In this document: piece by piece, positions 31,541 through 41,877 of the stretch
How the letters are laid out: each line of letters opens with the position of its first letter
How positions within the stretch are numbered: the first letter of the stretch is position 1
Source of the DNA: Edaphobacter modestus
GTDB lineage: Bacteria; Acidobacteriota; Terriglobia; Terriglobales; Acidobacteriaceae
Reading direction: 5' to 3'
DNA: 64,000 nt
NCBI RefSeq assembly: GCF_004217555.1
Contig: NZ_SHKW01000001.1
Location: forward strand, 2,790,001-2,854,000
Notes under the pieces: model-generated
Database searches by the model: none
What the model saw: only the letters and a program-made list of their open reading frames with translations
Told to the model about the DNA's origin: nothing
Position numbers and translations under genes: made by a program

Positions 31541-32497
31541 ATGCTTTCACGTGTTGCCGATAGCCTGTACTGGATGAGCCGGTATCTCGAACGTGCCGAG
31601 CACACGGCCCGCCTGCTGGATGTGAACCTGAACCTGATGCTCGATGAGTCCTCGACCAGTTCAGAACATCGCTGGCAGAGGGTACTGCACGCGCTCGGAA
31701 GTCCCCGCGATGTGGAATGGAATGGCGATCCCTATGCGCTGACGCGCACGCTCTCCCACGACCTCGATCACAAAGCGTCTATCGTAAACTGCATTATCGC
31801 CGCACGCGAAAACTCGCGGCACGTACGCGAGCAGATCTCGACTGAGCAATGGCAAAGGCTCAACTCGCTCTACCTTCAGGTGACCAGGCCACATATTGAA
31901 GCCGAAATTGAGTCGGCCGAATTTCTGCAACTGGTGATGGATTCCATCCATCAGTTTCAGGGCATCACAGACTCGACGATGAGCCACGGAGAGGGATGGC
32001 AGTTCATCCAGGTCGGGCGGTTCATCGAACGTGCTTCAGCCACTGCGATACTGCTGGAGGCGTATCACGAAGACCTCTGGGTCCACCCGGAGCGCATACC
32101 CGAGGGCAACGAATATCTGGAATGGATGGGCCTGCTTCGTTCTGCCACCGCATTCGAGGCGTATTGCAAGGTCTACACCGCCGACCTGACTCCCGATCGA
32201 GTTCTCGAATTTCTTCTGCTCGACCCGCAATTTCCTCATTCGCTCCGCTTCGCGATCGATAGCCTGCAGTGCGCGCTGGAAGCCATTCAGAGCGAGAGTG
32301 GAAAGCACCGCGCCGAACCGCTGCATCGGCTCGCGGGACGGTTGCACGCGATGTTGAGCTTCAGCAGCATCGACGACATCCTGAGCCAGGACGTGGTCTC
32401 GGTGCTGCGAAACATTCAGGCGCAGTGCCGCGCAATCCACAACACCATCTACGAACTGTACGTCGATTACTCGATCCAGATCGCTCTGGCTGGCTAA
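31541..32497 (+). CDS. Alpha-E domain protein (DUF403)
   Basis: 318 residues from the ATG at 31541, chosen over a GTG six bases upstream because AAGGAAGG (31528-31535) is well spaced for it. The all-helical family signature MLSRVADSLYWMSRYLERAE opens the protein, followed by conserved blocks such as FIERASATAILLE. No enzyme motif is known; alpha-E proteins occur beside, or fused to, the permuted ATP-grasp protein and probably act with it as a helper or carrier-like subunit. The transglutaminase-like gene follows after 13 bases. Confidence 0.85.
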   Translation: MLSRVADSLYWMSRYLERAEHTARLLDVNLNLMLDESSTSSEHRWQRVLHALGSPRDVEWNGDPYALTRTLSHDLDHKASIVNCIIAARENSRHVREQISTEQWQRLNSLYLQVTRPHIEAEIESAEFLQLVMDSIHQFQGITDSTMSHGEGWQFIQVGRFIERASATAILLEAYHEDLWVHPERIPEGNEYLEWMGLLRSATAFEAYCKVYTADLTPDRVLEFLLLDPQFPHSLRFAIDSLQCALEAIQSESGKHRAEPLHRLAGRLHAMLSFSSIDDILSQDVVSVLRNIQAQCRAIHNTIYELYVDYSIQIALAG

Positions 32498-32510
32498 AGG
32501 AGGCTCCACC

Positions 32511-33533
32511 ATGCACTACTCGATCCGCCATCTCACGAAGTTCCTGTACAGCGAGCCGGTGAGCGAGAGCATGATGGAGACGCGGATGCATCCGCGCAGC
32601 GACCAGAACCAGCGCTGCCTCACCTTTCATCTTTCGGTCAGCCCGCGCTGTCGCGTCTTCAGCTATCGGGATCATCTTGCCAACAATGTGCATCACTTCG
32701 ACATTCCCGGTATGCATCCGCAGCTCGTCATCGTCGCGGAGTCTCTCGTAGAGGCGCAGCCTTCCGGACACATGCCATCGTTTCTTGCTCCAGACGCGTG
32801 GACCGAACTCGATGCCATGGTGGAGAAGGGCGATTACTGGGAGATGCTGCTTCCCAGCGAGTTCGCGCAACCAACCGGCGCCCTCGAGGCGCTGGCCACG
32901 CAGCTGGACGTTCGCCGACGGGACGATCCGTTGATGGTGCTGCACCACTTGAACCAGCAGATCTACGAATACTTCGACTACAAACCGAAGTCGACCAAGG
33001 TCGATTCGTCCATCGATCTGGCACTTGAGACCAGGGCCGGCGTATGCCAGGATTTCGCGCACATCATGATTGCGCTGATCCGCTCGAAGCTGCGGATTCC
33101 CTGCCGCTATGTGAGCGGTTACCTGTACCACGGCCTGGCCGATCACGACCGCTCGCTCCATTCAGCCACCCATGCGTGGATTGAGGTCCTTCTGCCTCAG
33201 CTGGGTTGGGTGGGGTTTGACCCGACGAACTGGCTGGTCGCAGGCGAGCGGCACATCCGCACCGCAATCGGCCGCGACTACGCCGACGTTCCGCCAACCC
33301 GCGGCATGTTTCGGGGCCACGCTGCGAGCGAGCTGACGGTTGCAGTGCGAGTGACGCCGAGCCAGCCCTCCGCCGGACTCGATCATGAGCTTCCCGTGCC
33401 CGAAGACTGGTCGATTCTCGTGGAAAAAGCAACCCAGCTGCCGGAACAGCTACCACCGCCCACGCGCCAGCAACAGATGGCGCAGCAGCAGCAGGTGAGG
33501 AAAACAATCAGCCTGCGAGAGCTCGAGATCTAG
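32511..33533 (+). CDS. Transglutaminase-like cysteine peptidase-fold protein
   Basis: 340 residues; the ATG follows AAAGGAGG at 32496-32503. An N-terminal beta-rich domain (about 1-85, Bact_transglu_N type) precedes the papain-like core. The triad is complete: C179 in RAGVCQDFAH, H221 in THAWIEVL and D237 in GFDPTN. The last 40 residues are Gln/Pro-rich. Members of this branch are predicted peptidases or amide hydrolases that pair with ATP-grasp ligases and alpha-E proteins. No signal peptide. Convergent with the DprE2-like gene, with 11 bases between stops. Confidence 0.87.
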   Translation: MHYSIRHLTKFLYSEPVSESMMETRMHPRSDQNQRCLTFHLSVSPRCRVFSYRDHLANNVHHFDIPGMHPQLVIVAESLVEAQPSGHMPSFLAPDAWTELDAMVEKGDYWEMLLPSEFAQPTGALEALATQLDVRRRDDPLMVLHHLNQQIYEYFDYKPKSTKVDSSIDLALETRAGVCQDFAHIMIALIRSKLRIPCRYVSGYLYHGLADHDRSLHSATHAWIEVLLPQLGWVGFDPTNWLVAGERHIRTAIGRDYADVPPTRGMFRGHAASELTVAVRVTPSQPSAGLDHELPVPEDWSILVEKATQLPEQLPPPTRQQQMAQQQQVRKTISLRELEI

Positions 33534-33544
33534 GCTCGTCAGCT

Positions 33545-34318
33545 TCAGAGATTCAGCTTCTTGAAGATGCGCTCCGGTATGTGTCGGATCACAAACATGA
33601 TCGGCTGCCACTGGAAGGGGACATAGAGATTATCGACGCGCTTATCCACGGCGCTGACGATCGATCGAGCCACCGCGTTGACGTCCGCGAACTTCTCCGA
33701 TCCCTTCATTGCCGAGGTCATCGCCGTCTTCGTCGGCCCAGGCTTGATGGTGAGGACCGTAACGCCTTCGCGATCGACGCGATTGCGGAGGCCGGCAAGA
33801 AAGGCCGAGAGCCCGGCCTTCGAGGAGCCGTAAACGTAATTCGACTTACGGCCGCGATCTCCGGCGACCGACGAGAGCACAGCGATGGTTCCCGAGCGGC
33901 GCTGTACGAAAAAGTTCGCGAGCCAGGTGAGGAGCGAGACGGGAGCCATCAGGTTGGTGTGAAGGATATGCGCTGCTGTGTTGAAGTCCTGCTCGGCGCT
34001 GGCCTGATCGCCTAGAACGCCGTGCGCGAGATAGGCGACATCGAGGCCGGTAAGCGAGTTGACCGCGTGCGCCAGCAGGGCGGGATGACGATCGGTATCG
34101 TCGAGGTCGGCGACCGCCGTATCGACGAAGCTGGCTCCGCGCACGCGAAGATCGGCGGCAACTGAGGCAAGCTTCTCGGCATTGCGGGCGACGAGAAAGA
34201 GGCTCGCGCCCTGCGAAGCCCAGATGCGGCACGTGGCTTCCGCAATGCCGGATGTTGCTCCAAGAACGAGAATCTTACGCTGAGTGGGGGAGGTGTTTGC
34301 TGCTTGATTCTGAGTCAT
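33545..34318 (-). CDS. SDR, DprE2-like keto-reductase
   Basis: 257 residues. Cofactor loop GATSGIAEA at 20-28; the usual NNAG is replaced by AHG (98-100); Ser149/150, Tyr163 and Lys167 (YGSSK) form the active site. VDNLYVPFQWQPIMFVIRHIPERIFKKL at the end has the hydrophobic/basic look of the DprE2 C-terminus. DprE2 reduces the 2-keto intermediate in making decaprenylphosphoryl-arabinose in actinobacteria. Its ATG overlaps the stop of the DprE1-like gene by 4 bases (ATGA), so the two act as a pair. The true polyprenyl-sugar substrate here is unknown. Confidence 0.78.
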   Translation of the reverse strand: MTQNQAANTSPTQRKILVLGATSGIAEATCRIWASQGASLFLVARNAEKLASVAADLRVRGASFVDTAVADLDDTDRHPALLAHAVNSLTGLDVAYLAHGVLGDQASAEQDFNTAAHILHTNLMAPVSLLTWLANFFVQRRSGTIAVLSSVAGDRGRKSNYVYGSSKAGLSAFLAGLRNRVDREGVTVLTIKPGPTKTAMTSAMKGSEKFADVNAVARSIVSAVDKRVDNLYVPFQWQPIMFVIRHIPERIFKKLNL

Positions 34319-35703
34319 AAACTAGGCTGGTCTCCGGTAACGCGCTCCCAGAAGCTGGAGGTGATCATGGGATCGCGGAAGCGGGCCAACTGCTCCCATT
34401 GGGGATAGAATGCCTGGAACTGTGCCGCGGTCATCGCAGCATCTTTTGCGGGATAGAGGCGTCCGCCAAACTCGCGGGTCATGTCGGCGAGACGCTCAAA
34501 GAGCGGGAAGCTCTTATCGGGCTTGATGGGAAAGTCGAGCGCCAGGGTGATTCCCGGTCGCGGAAAGCTCATCACTCCGGGAGAAGGCACGTCGCCGAAG
34601 GCCTTGAGGACCGCGAGGAAGCTTGCGAGCCCGGACTTCGCGACCTCCGTGAGGATCGCGACCGTACCTGCGCGCGCGTTGTTCCACGGAATCACGTACT
34701 GAAACTGCAACAGGCCGCTCTTGCCATACATACGGTTCCAATGCAGAACCTTGTCGAGAGGATAGAAAAAGGGCTCGTAGTCCTGCAGGGTGACGACGCT
34801 CTTCTTCATCTGCTTATGAAAGAAGAGGGTGTTGAACGCCGCCACACTGAGATGATTCAGGGCAAAGCCAGGAGCATCGAACGGAAAGACCAGCTTCGGT
34901 TCGGGCGAGGGCTTGAGGGGGGCGCGCCTGGTCGAGTGATCCCCCTGCATGAAGACGCCGCGGCAGAAGTTCTTGCCGGTCGAGGTGCAATCGACCCAGC
35001 TGACGGTATATTCGATCTCCTTGCTTGCCTCCGTCAGCGCAAGGAACTCGTCGATGCCGTGAAACTGAATCCCTTCATAGTCGATCAGGCGCGAGACGAT
35101 GGGCTTCAGCTGCAAGGTGGCCCAGCGAATGAGACCGGTAAGACCCAGTCCGCCAATCGTCATGGAGTAAAGATCCTGATTCGTGGAAGAAGAGCAGCGA
35201 AGAACGCTTCCGTCGGAACGGACCAGCTCGAATTCAGGAACGTGACGGCCAAAGGTTCCGGCGACATGGTGGTTCTTGCCGTGGATGTCGTTCGCAATGG
35301 CTCCGCCCAGGGTCACGTATTTCGTGCCGGGAGTGACGGGAAGGAAGAATCCTCGGGGAACGGCGAAATCGAGAATCTGCGCGAGCGAGATTCCCGCCTC
35401 CGCGGTAAGCAGACCCGTATCGCGATCGAAGGCAAGGATGCGGTCCATGGCCGGGGTAGCGAGGAGGTTCCCATCCTTCAAAAGGCAGACATCCCCATAG
35501 CTTCGGCCGAGCCCGACAGGAAGGATTCCGTTATGAAGATTCTGCGCGACCGCCGGGAAATCACTCTGCCAGTGCAGAGGAACGATGTTCGCAGCATAGG
35601 TCGGGTAACGCCCCCAGGACTCGAACCCTCCCGAGGCGGAGGCGGAGTTGCCGGAGTCGTAGCGGAGGCGCTTCTGGGCTTCGTGAGCTTCGGCGGGCGG
35701 CAT
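34315..35703 (-). CDS. FAD-linked oxidase, DprE1-like
   Basis: 462 residues. PCMH-type FAD domain (about 35-215) with GLGRSYGDVCL, PGTKYVTLGGAIANDIHGKN (split over about 119-138) and NHHVAGTFGRH, closely matching the actinobacterial DprE1 block, followed by an ALO-type substrate domain ending GGRLYPAKDA. It should oxidise C2 of a polyprenylphosphoryl ribose or similar sugar, with the overlapping DprE2-like SDR completing an epimerisation. In the segment FPRPGITLALDFPI, the place of the benzothiazinone-reactive Cys387 of the M. tuberculosis enzyme appears to be Ala. The sugar and its end use in an acidobacterium are unknown. Confidence 0.82.
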   Translation of the reverse strand: MPPAEAHEAQKRLRYDSGNSASASGGFESWGRYPTYAANIVPLHWQSDFPAVAQNLHNGILPVGLGRSYGDVCLLKDGNLLATPAMDRILAFDRDTGLLTAEAGISLAQILDFAVPRGFFLPVTPGTKYVTLGGAIANDIHGKNHHVAGTFGRHVPEFELVRSDGSVLRCSSSTNQDLYSMTIGGLGLTGLIRWATLQLKPIVSRLIDYEGIQFHGIDEFLALTEASKEIEYTVSWVDCTSTGKNFCRGVFMQGDHSTRRAPLKPSPEPKLVFPFDAPGFALNHLSVAAFNTLFFHKQMKKSVVTLQDYEPFFYPLDKVLHWNRMYGKSGLLQFQYVIPWNNARAGTVAILTEVAKSGLASFLAVLKAFGDVPSPGVMSFPRPGITLALDFPIKPDKSFPLFERLADMTREFGGRLYPAKDAAMTAAQFQAFYPQWEQLARFRDPMITSSFWERVTGDQPSL

Positions 35704-35744
35704 GGCTACAGAATACTTGGTTGGAGATTAATTTCCGTGCACAA

Positions 35745-35775
35745 AAAGAGGCACGGCGGTTGGCCGTGCCTCTTT
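35745..35775 (-). terminator. Intrinsic terminator after rplT
   Basis: 13-bp perfect stem (35745-35757 with 35763-35775), 5-base loop, T-run on the minus strand (complement of AAAAA at 35743-35747). Lies 18 bases after the rplT stop. Confidence 0.9.
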
Positions 35776-35792
35776 CGTTGCAGAAGAACTGA

Positions 35793-36176
35793 TTACGCGG
35801 CTGCCTTCTCCGACTTGGCAGCAGCCAGAGCGGCCTTGGCCTGCTCTGCGAGCGCCGTGAAGCCGGCGGCATCGTTAGCGGCGATGTCGGCAAGGATCTT
35901 GCGATCGAGACCGTTGCCCGCCTTCTTGAGGCCGTCGATGAAGGTCGAATAGCTCATGCCGTTCAGCTTGGCGGCAGCGCCGATGCGAACGATCCACAGG
36001 GAACGGAACTGGCGCTTCTTCTGCTTGCGGCCAGTGTAGGCAAACATCAGGGAGCGCTCGACGGCCTCCTGGGCTGCCTGGTAGAGCTTGGATTTCGTGA
36101 GGAAGTAGCCACTCGCGCGCTTGAGGATCTTTTTGCGGCGGTCGTTGCGTTTTGTACTCCGTTTTACACGGGGCAT
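35793..36176 (-). CDS. rplT: Large-subunit ribosomal protein L20
   Basis: 127 residues from the ATG at 36174-36176 (AAGGAG just upstream); a longer in-frame extension into the spacer has no L20 character. [20 protein letters not shown] is the standard basic N-terminus that binds 23S r[14 protein letters not shown] and NGMSYSTFI are conserved. The C-terminus has a short Ala/Glu/Lys-rich tail (last ~15 residues). L20 is an assembly protein and, in several bacteria, an autogenous regulator of its own mRNA. The 322-base gap to rpmI is unusually long. Confidence 0.95.
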   Translation of the reverse strand: MPRVKRSTKRNDRRKKILKRASGYFLTKSKLYQAAQEAVERSLMFAYTGRKQKKRQFRSLWIVRIGAAAKLNGMSYSTFIDGLKKAGNGLDRKILADIAANDAAGFTALAEQAKAALAAAKSEKAAA

Positions 36177-36498
36177 CGTAGTTCTCCTTTTGCGTACATC
36201 GTTTGATCGTATTTCGCAGTGACTTGCCCCTGGAAGTTCTTGTGCAGTGTGGTTTTCCTTGATAGAAACCACGCGAGCACACTTCGCTCCGGTTGCTGTA
36301 CTGCGAACTACGAAAGCGGCTGGAGGTAAGGTGGCCTCTTCACTCGCTTTGCTCATTCAGATCTCGGTGGACGTGGCTTGCGCTCGTCCAGGGGCCTTTA
36401 CGCATTCACTGGCCCGTTGCTGTTTGCAGCGGCTCGATCTGAAAACTTCCGGTTCCTGATGCCTGAAAAACTAAAGATCCTGGTCCGATCTTTCTTTA
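36177..36498 (-). other. Long rplT leader / rpmI-rplT spacer
   Basis: 322 bases without a recognised gene. On the minus strand it contains, in order, a terminator-like hairpin (36473-36493), a degenerate REP-like stretch (about 36338-36360), and a 7-bp hairpin (36249-36255 with 36266-36272). An open frame runs through the 3' part into rplT but looks like chance. It may be an L20-responsive leader or may carry its own rplT promoter. Confidence 0.5.
36473..36493 (-). terminator. Terminator/attenuator-like hairpin between rpmI and rplT
   Basis: 7-bp perfect stem (36473-36479 with 36487-36493), 7-base loop, followed on the minus strand by AGTTTTT. It begins 5 bases after the rpmI stop, so it could stop or attenuate read-through to rplT. 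Confidence 0.6.
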
Positions 36499-39795
<3,297 letters not shown>

Positions 39796-39816
39796 TCGAT
39801 CTCATTTCAAGAGCAG

Positions 39817-39860
39817 CGAAAGCGGCTGGGCCCTGAAGATTCAGGGCCCAGCCGCTTTCG
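39817..39860 (+). terminator. Strong intrinsic terminator after gyrB
   Basis: Perfect 20-bp stem (39817-39836 with 39841-39860), 4-base loop, then TTTTT at 39861. One of the longest perfect stems in the window, 22 bases after the gyrB stop. It may also block read-through from the convergent PEP-CTERM gene. Confidence 0.95.
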
Positions 39861-39874
39861 TTTTTGCAATAACA

Positions 39875-40498
39875 TCAGAGCGTCGATATACGACGGCGAA
39901 CCGCGCCTACAACGCCGAGCAGACCGGTGCCCAGGAGAAGAAGACTCCCAGGTTCCGGCGCATGAGCCGAGGGCACACTGGCTACATTCGTGGCGATAAA
40001 GGTGCTGTCGTTATAGTCGAGGTCGGAGATGGAAGACGAGAGATCTTCCATCCCTATGAAGAGCCCGACGGGAACGTCGGTTGCTCCTACCAGCCCGCCG
40101 CCGAACGCGCTTACGTAGGCATGATTGATGCCGTCGTCGTTGCGGGAAGGATCGGTGCCGAAGGTCTGGTTATTGTTTTGGTTATAGATCTCGAAGACCA
40201 GGATATCGCCCGCGGTGACGAAGCCGAAGTTCTGCGCGCTTCCCACCGCGGTACCGTGATTATTGAAGAAGTAGCTGCTGGTATACCCACTGGTGACGTC
40301 GACGAGGCGGATATAGTCAGTGGCGGCAGCGCTCGAGGAGAAGAAATAGCCCGTGATGTCCCCGGTACTTGCCGCGGTGAGAATGGAAGTTGGGGCTACA
40401 TTTCCCGTATTTGAATAGGAGATAGGGGAAGCGGATAAGGCAGAAGCCCCAGCGAGCAGAGAGGCGGTCAGGACAAAAACTGCAGCGAAACGAGACAT
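39875..40498 (-). CDS. Secreted PEP-CTERM protein, DUF4114-like
   Basis: 207 residues from the ATG at 40496-40498, chosen because a signal peptide (about 1-24, SALSA) starts there and GGAGA lies just upstream; the longer open frame is non-family sequence. The segment VPVGLFIGMEDLSSSISDLDYND resembles the acidic end of DUF4114 domains (quoted as two parts: VPVGLFIGMED, SDLDYND). The C-terminus has PEPG, a hydrophobic helix and RRRIST, a PEP-CTERM exosortase signal. Function unknown; probably surface or matrix associated. A sigma-54-like GG-N10-GC element lies about 45 bases upstream. Confidence 0.75.
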   Translation of the reverse strand: MSRFAAVFVLTASLLAGASALSASPISYSNTGNVAPTSILTAASTGDITGYFFSSSAAATDYIRLVDVTSGYTSSYFFNNHGTAVGSAQNFGFVTAGDILVFEIYNQNNNQTFGTDPSRNDDGINHAYVSAFGGGLVGATDVPVGLFIGMEDLSSSISDLDYNDSTFIATNVASVPSAHAPEPGSLLLLGTGLLGVVGAVRRRISTL

Positions 40499-40830
40499 AG
40501 GTTCTCCGTAGCAATACATGGATTGCAAGAGCACCAAACATATTGCATGCGGATGTCCAAACCGAAACCAGACTAAGTCAGTTGATTTCAGTGAAATACT
40601 CGTTCCAGAAACTCCTGGATATGCAAATCTTTGCCGTGACAGGAGACAGTTCACGGACAGGAACGAGAGAGTCAGACCAGAGAGGAAGCGAGCCGCGCAG
40701 GTTCCCAACGCCAGGGAATTACGTCAGTCTGGAATCTTTCGGTATCCCGCTTCATGATGTTCATAAGTAACCAGCCTATCGCGTACATATCGGATGTGGT
40801 CCCGCGTCGACTGCCTCGGCAAGCCCCGAT
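40499..40830. other. 332-base upstream region of the PEP-CTERM gene
   Basis: No supported gene. It includes the PEP-CTERM promoter region with a possible sigma-54-like site (40541-40562 on the minus strand) and the tail after add's partner strand; the add stop is at 40831. AT-richer than the flanking genes. Confidence 0.45.
40541..40562 (-). promoter_or_regulatory. Possible sigma-54-like promoter of PEP-CTERM gene
   Basis: On the minus strand TTTGGACATCCGCATGCAAT shows GG and GC separated by 10 bases, the -24/-12 spacing, about 45 bases before the ATG. Matches to TGGCAC/TTGCA are partial, so this is a weak call based on spacing and the known link of PEP-CTERM genes to sigma-54 control in some bacteria. 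Confidence 0.3.
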
Positions 40831-41868
40831 TTATCCGTAGCGTTCCACCCGCTGCAACAATGCGAGCTTCCGCGCAGGGTCGAGAAAGCTCGCCTCAACC
40901 GCATTCGCCGCAAGCTCGCGCATCTGGTCCAGGGTGAAGCCATATCTCTCCTGGGCCAGTACATACTCTCCCAGAAGATTGCTTCCAAACATCGGTGGAT
41001 CATCGGAGTTCAGCGTAATCATCAGGCCCGATTCGAAGTACTCCTTCACCGGATGCTCATCAAACCCTTTACAGCATCCCGTCCTGATATTGCTGGTGAT
41101 GTTAATCTCCAGAGGAATCTGCTTGCGTGCCAACACCTCAATCAGCTCCGCATCGTGCTGAGCAGCCAGCGCGTGCCCGATGCGCTCGGCGCCAATGTTG
41201 ATCGCCGACCATACACTCTCCGGCCCAACCGATTCTCCCGCATGCGCGGTCAGCCGCAGCCCCGCGTCCTTGGCCTCTTTGTACAGATCCCGGAACTGAT
41301 CCGCAGGCCCGCGCGCCTCGTCGCCCCCAATTCCGATCCCTATGATGCTTGGGTACTTCTTCTTCAGCTCCGCGGCCTTGCGAAAGACCCGGGCTCCCTC
41401 TTCCACTCCAAAGTGGCGTACCGCATCGACGATCCACAGAACGGACGTCCCAAAGTCCTTTTCTCCGCGCTCGCGTCCCCGTTCGATGGCATCGACATAA
41501 GGCTCCACCTCGGTCTTCTTCCAGAAGAAGATGATGCCGAAGGAGACATACACCTCCGCATGCACCACCCCCTGACGGGCCAGCTCGCGGATCATGTTGT
41601 AGGTGATCAGCTCATAGTCGTCCGGCCCCTTCAGCCGCTCGGTCACGGCTTTGAACGACATCAGGAAGCCGAGAAAATTCTCGTATTGGTAGAGCCGCTC
41701 CGCACCCTCCAGCGTGAGAGGCTCTTGGTCATGCCGTTTACTTAGCTCCACCAGGGTCTCGGGCTTGATCGTGCCCTCAAGATGGAGATGCAACTCTGCC
41801 TTTGGCAGACCGCGCAGCCACTCCATAACGTCTATCTCATGCTCTTGTTTTGGCAGCCTTCGGGCCAT
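40831..41868 (-). CDS. add: Adenosine deaminase
   Basis: 345 residues, TIM-barrel metal hydrolase. Zinc ligands H27 and H29 (AELHLHLEG), H209 and catalytic E212 (TAHAGE), H232 (RIGHA) and D289/D290 (LNSDDPP) are all present. It converts adenosine to inosine and ammonia. Adenine deaminase is the main alternative within the family; the MFG after SDDPP and overall length favour adenosine deaminase. It starts 9 bases after the APC permease stop on the same strand, so a permease-deaminase operon is likely. Confidence 0.9.
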   Translation of the reverse strand: MARRLPKQEHEIDVMEWLRGLPKAELHLHLEGTIKPETLVELSKRHDQEPLTLEGAERLYQYENFLGFLMSFKAVTERLKGPDDYELITYNMIRELARQGVVHAEVYVSFGIIFFWKKTEVEPYVDAIERGRERGEKDFGTSVLWIVDAVRHFGVEEGARVFRKAAELKKKYPSIIGIGIGGDEARGPADQFRDLYKEAKDAGLRLTAHAGESVGPESVWSAINIGAERIGHALAAQHDAELIEVLARKQIPLEINITSNIRTGCCKGFDEHPVKEYFESGLMITLNSDDPPMFGSNLLGEYVLAQERYGFTLDQMRELAANAVEASFLDPARKLALLQRVERYG

Positions 41869-41877
41869 CCCTCTATC

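Noticed and set aside
36177..36356. N-terminal extension of L20 by 60 residues
   Set aside because: L20 starts with MPRVKR; AAGGAG lies directly upstream of that ATG and the extension has no ribosomal character.
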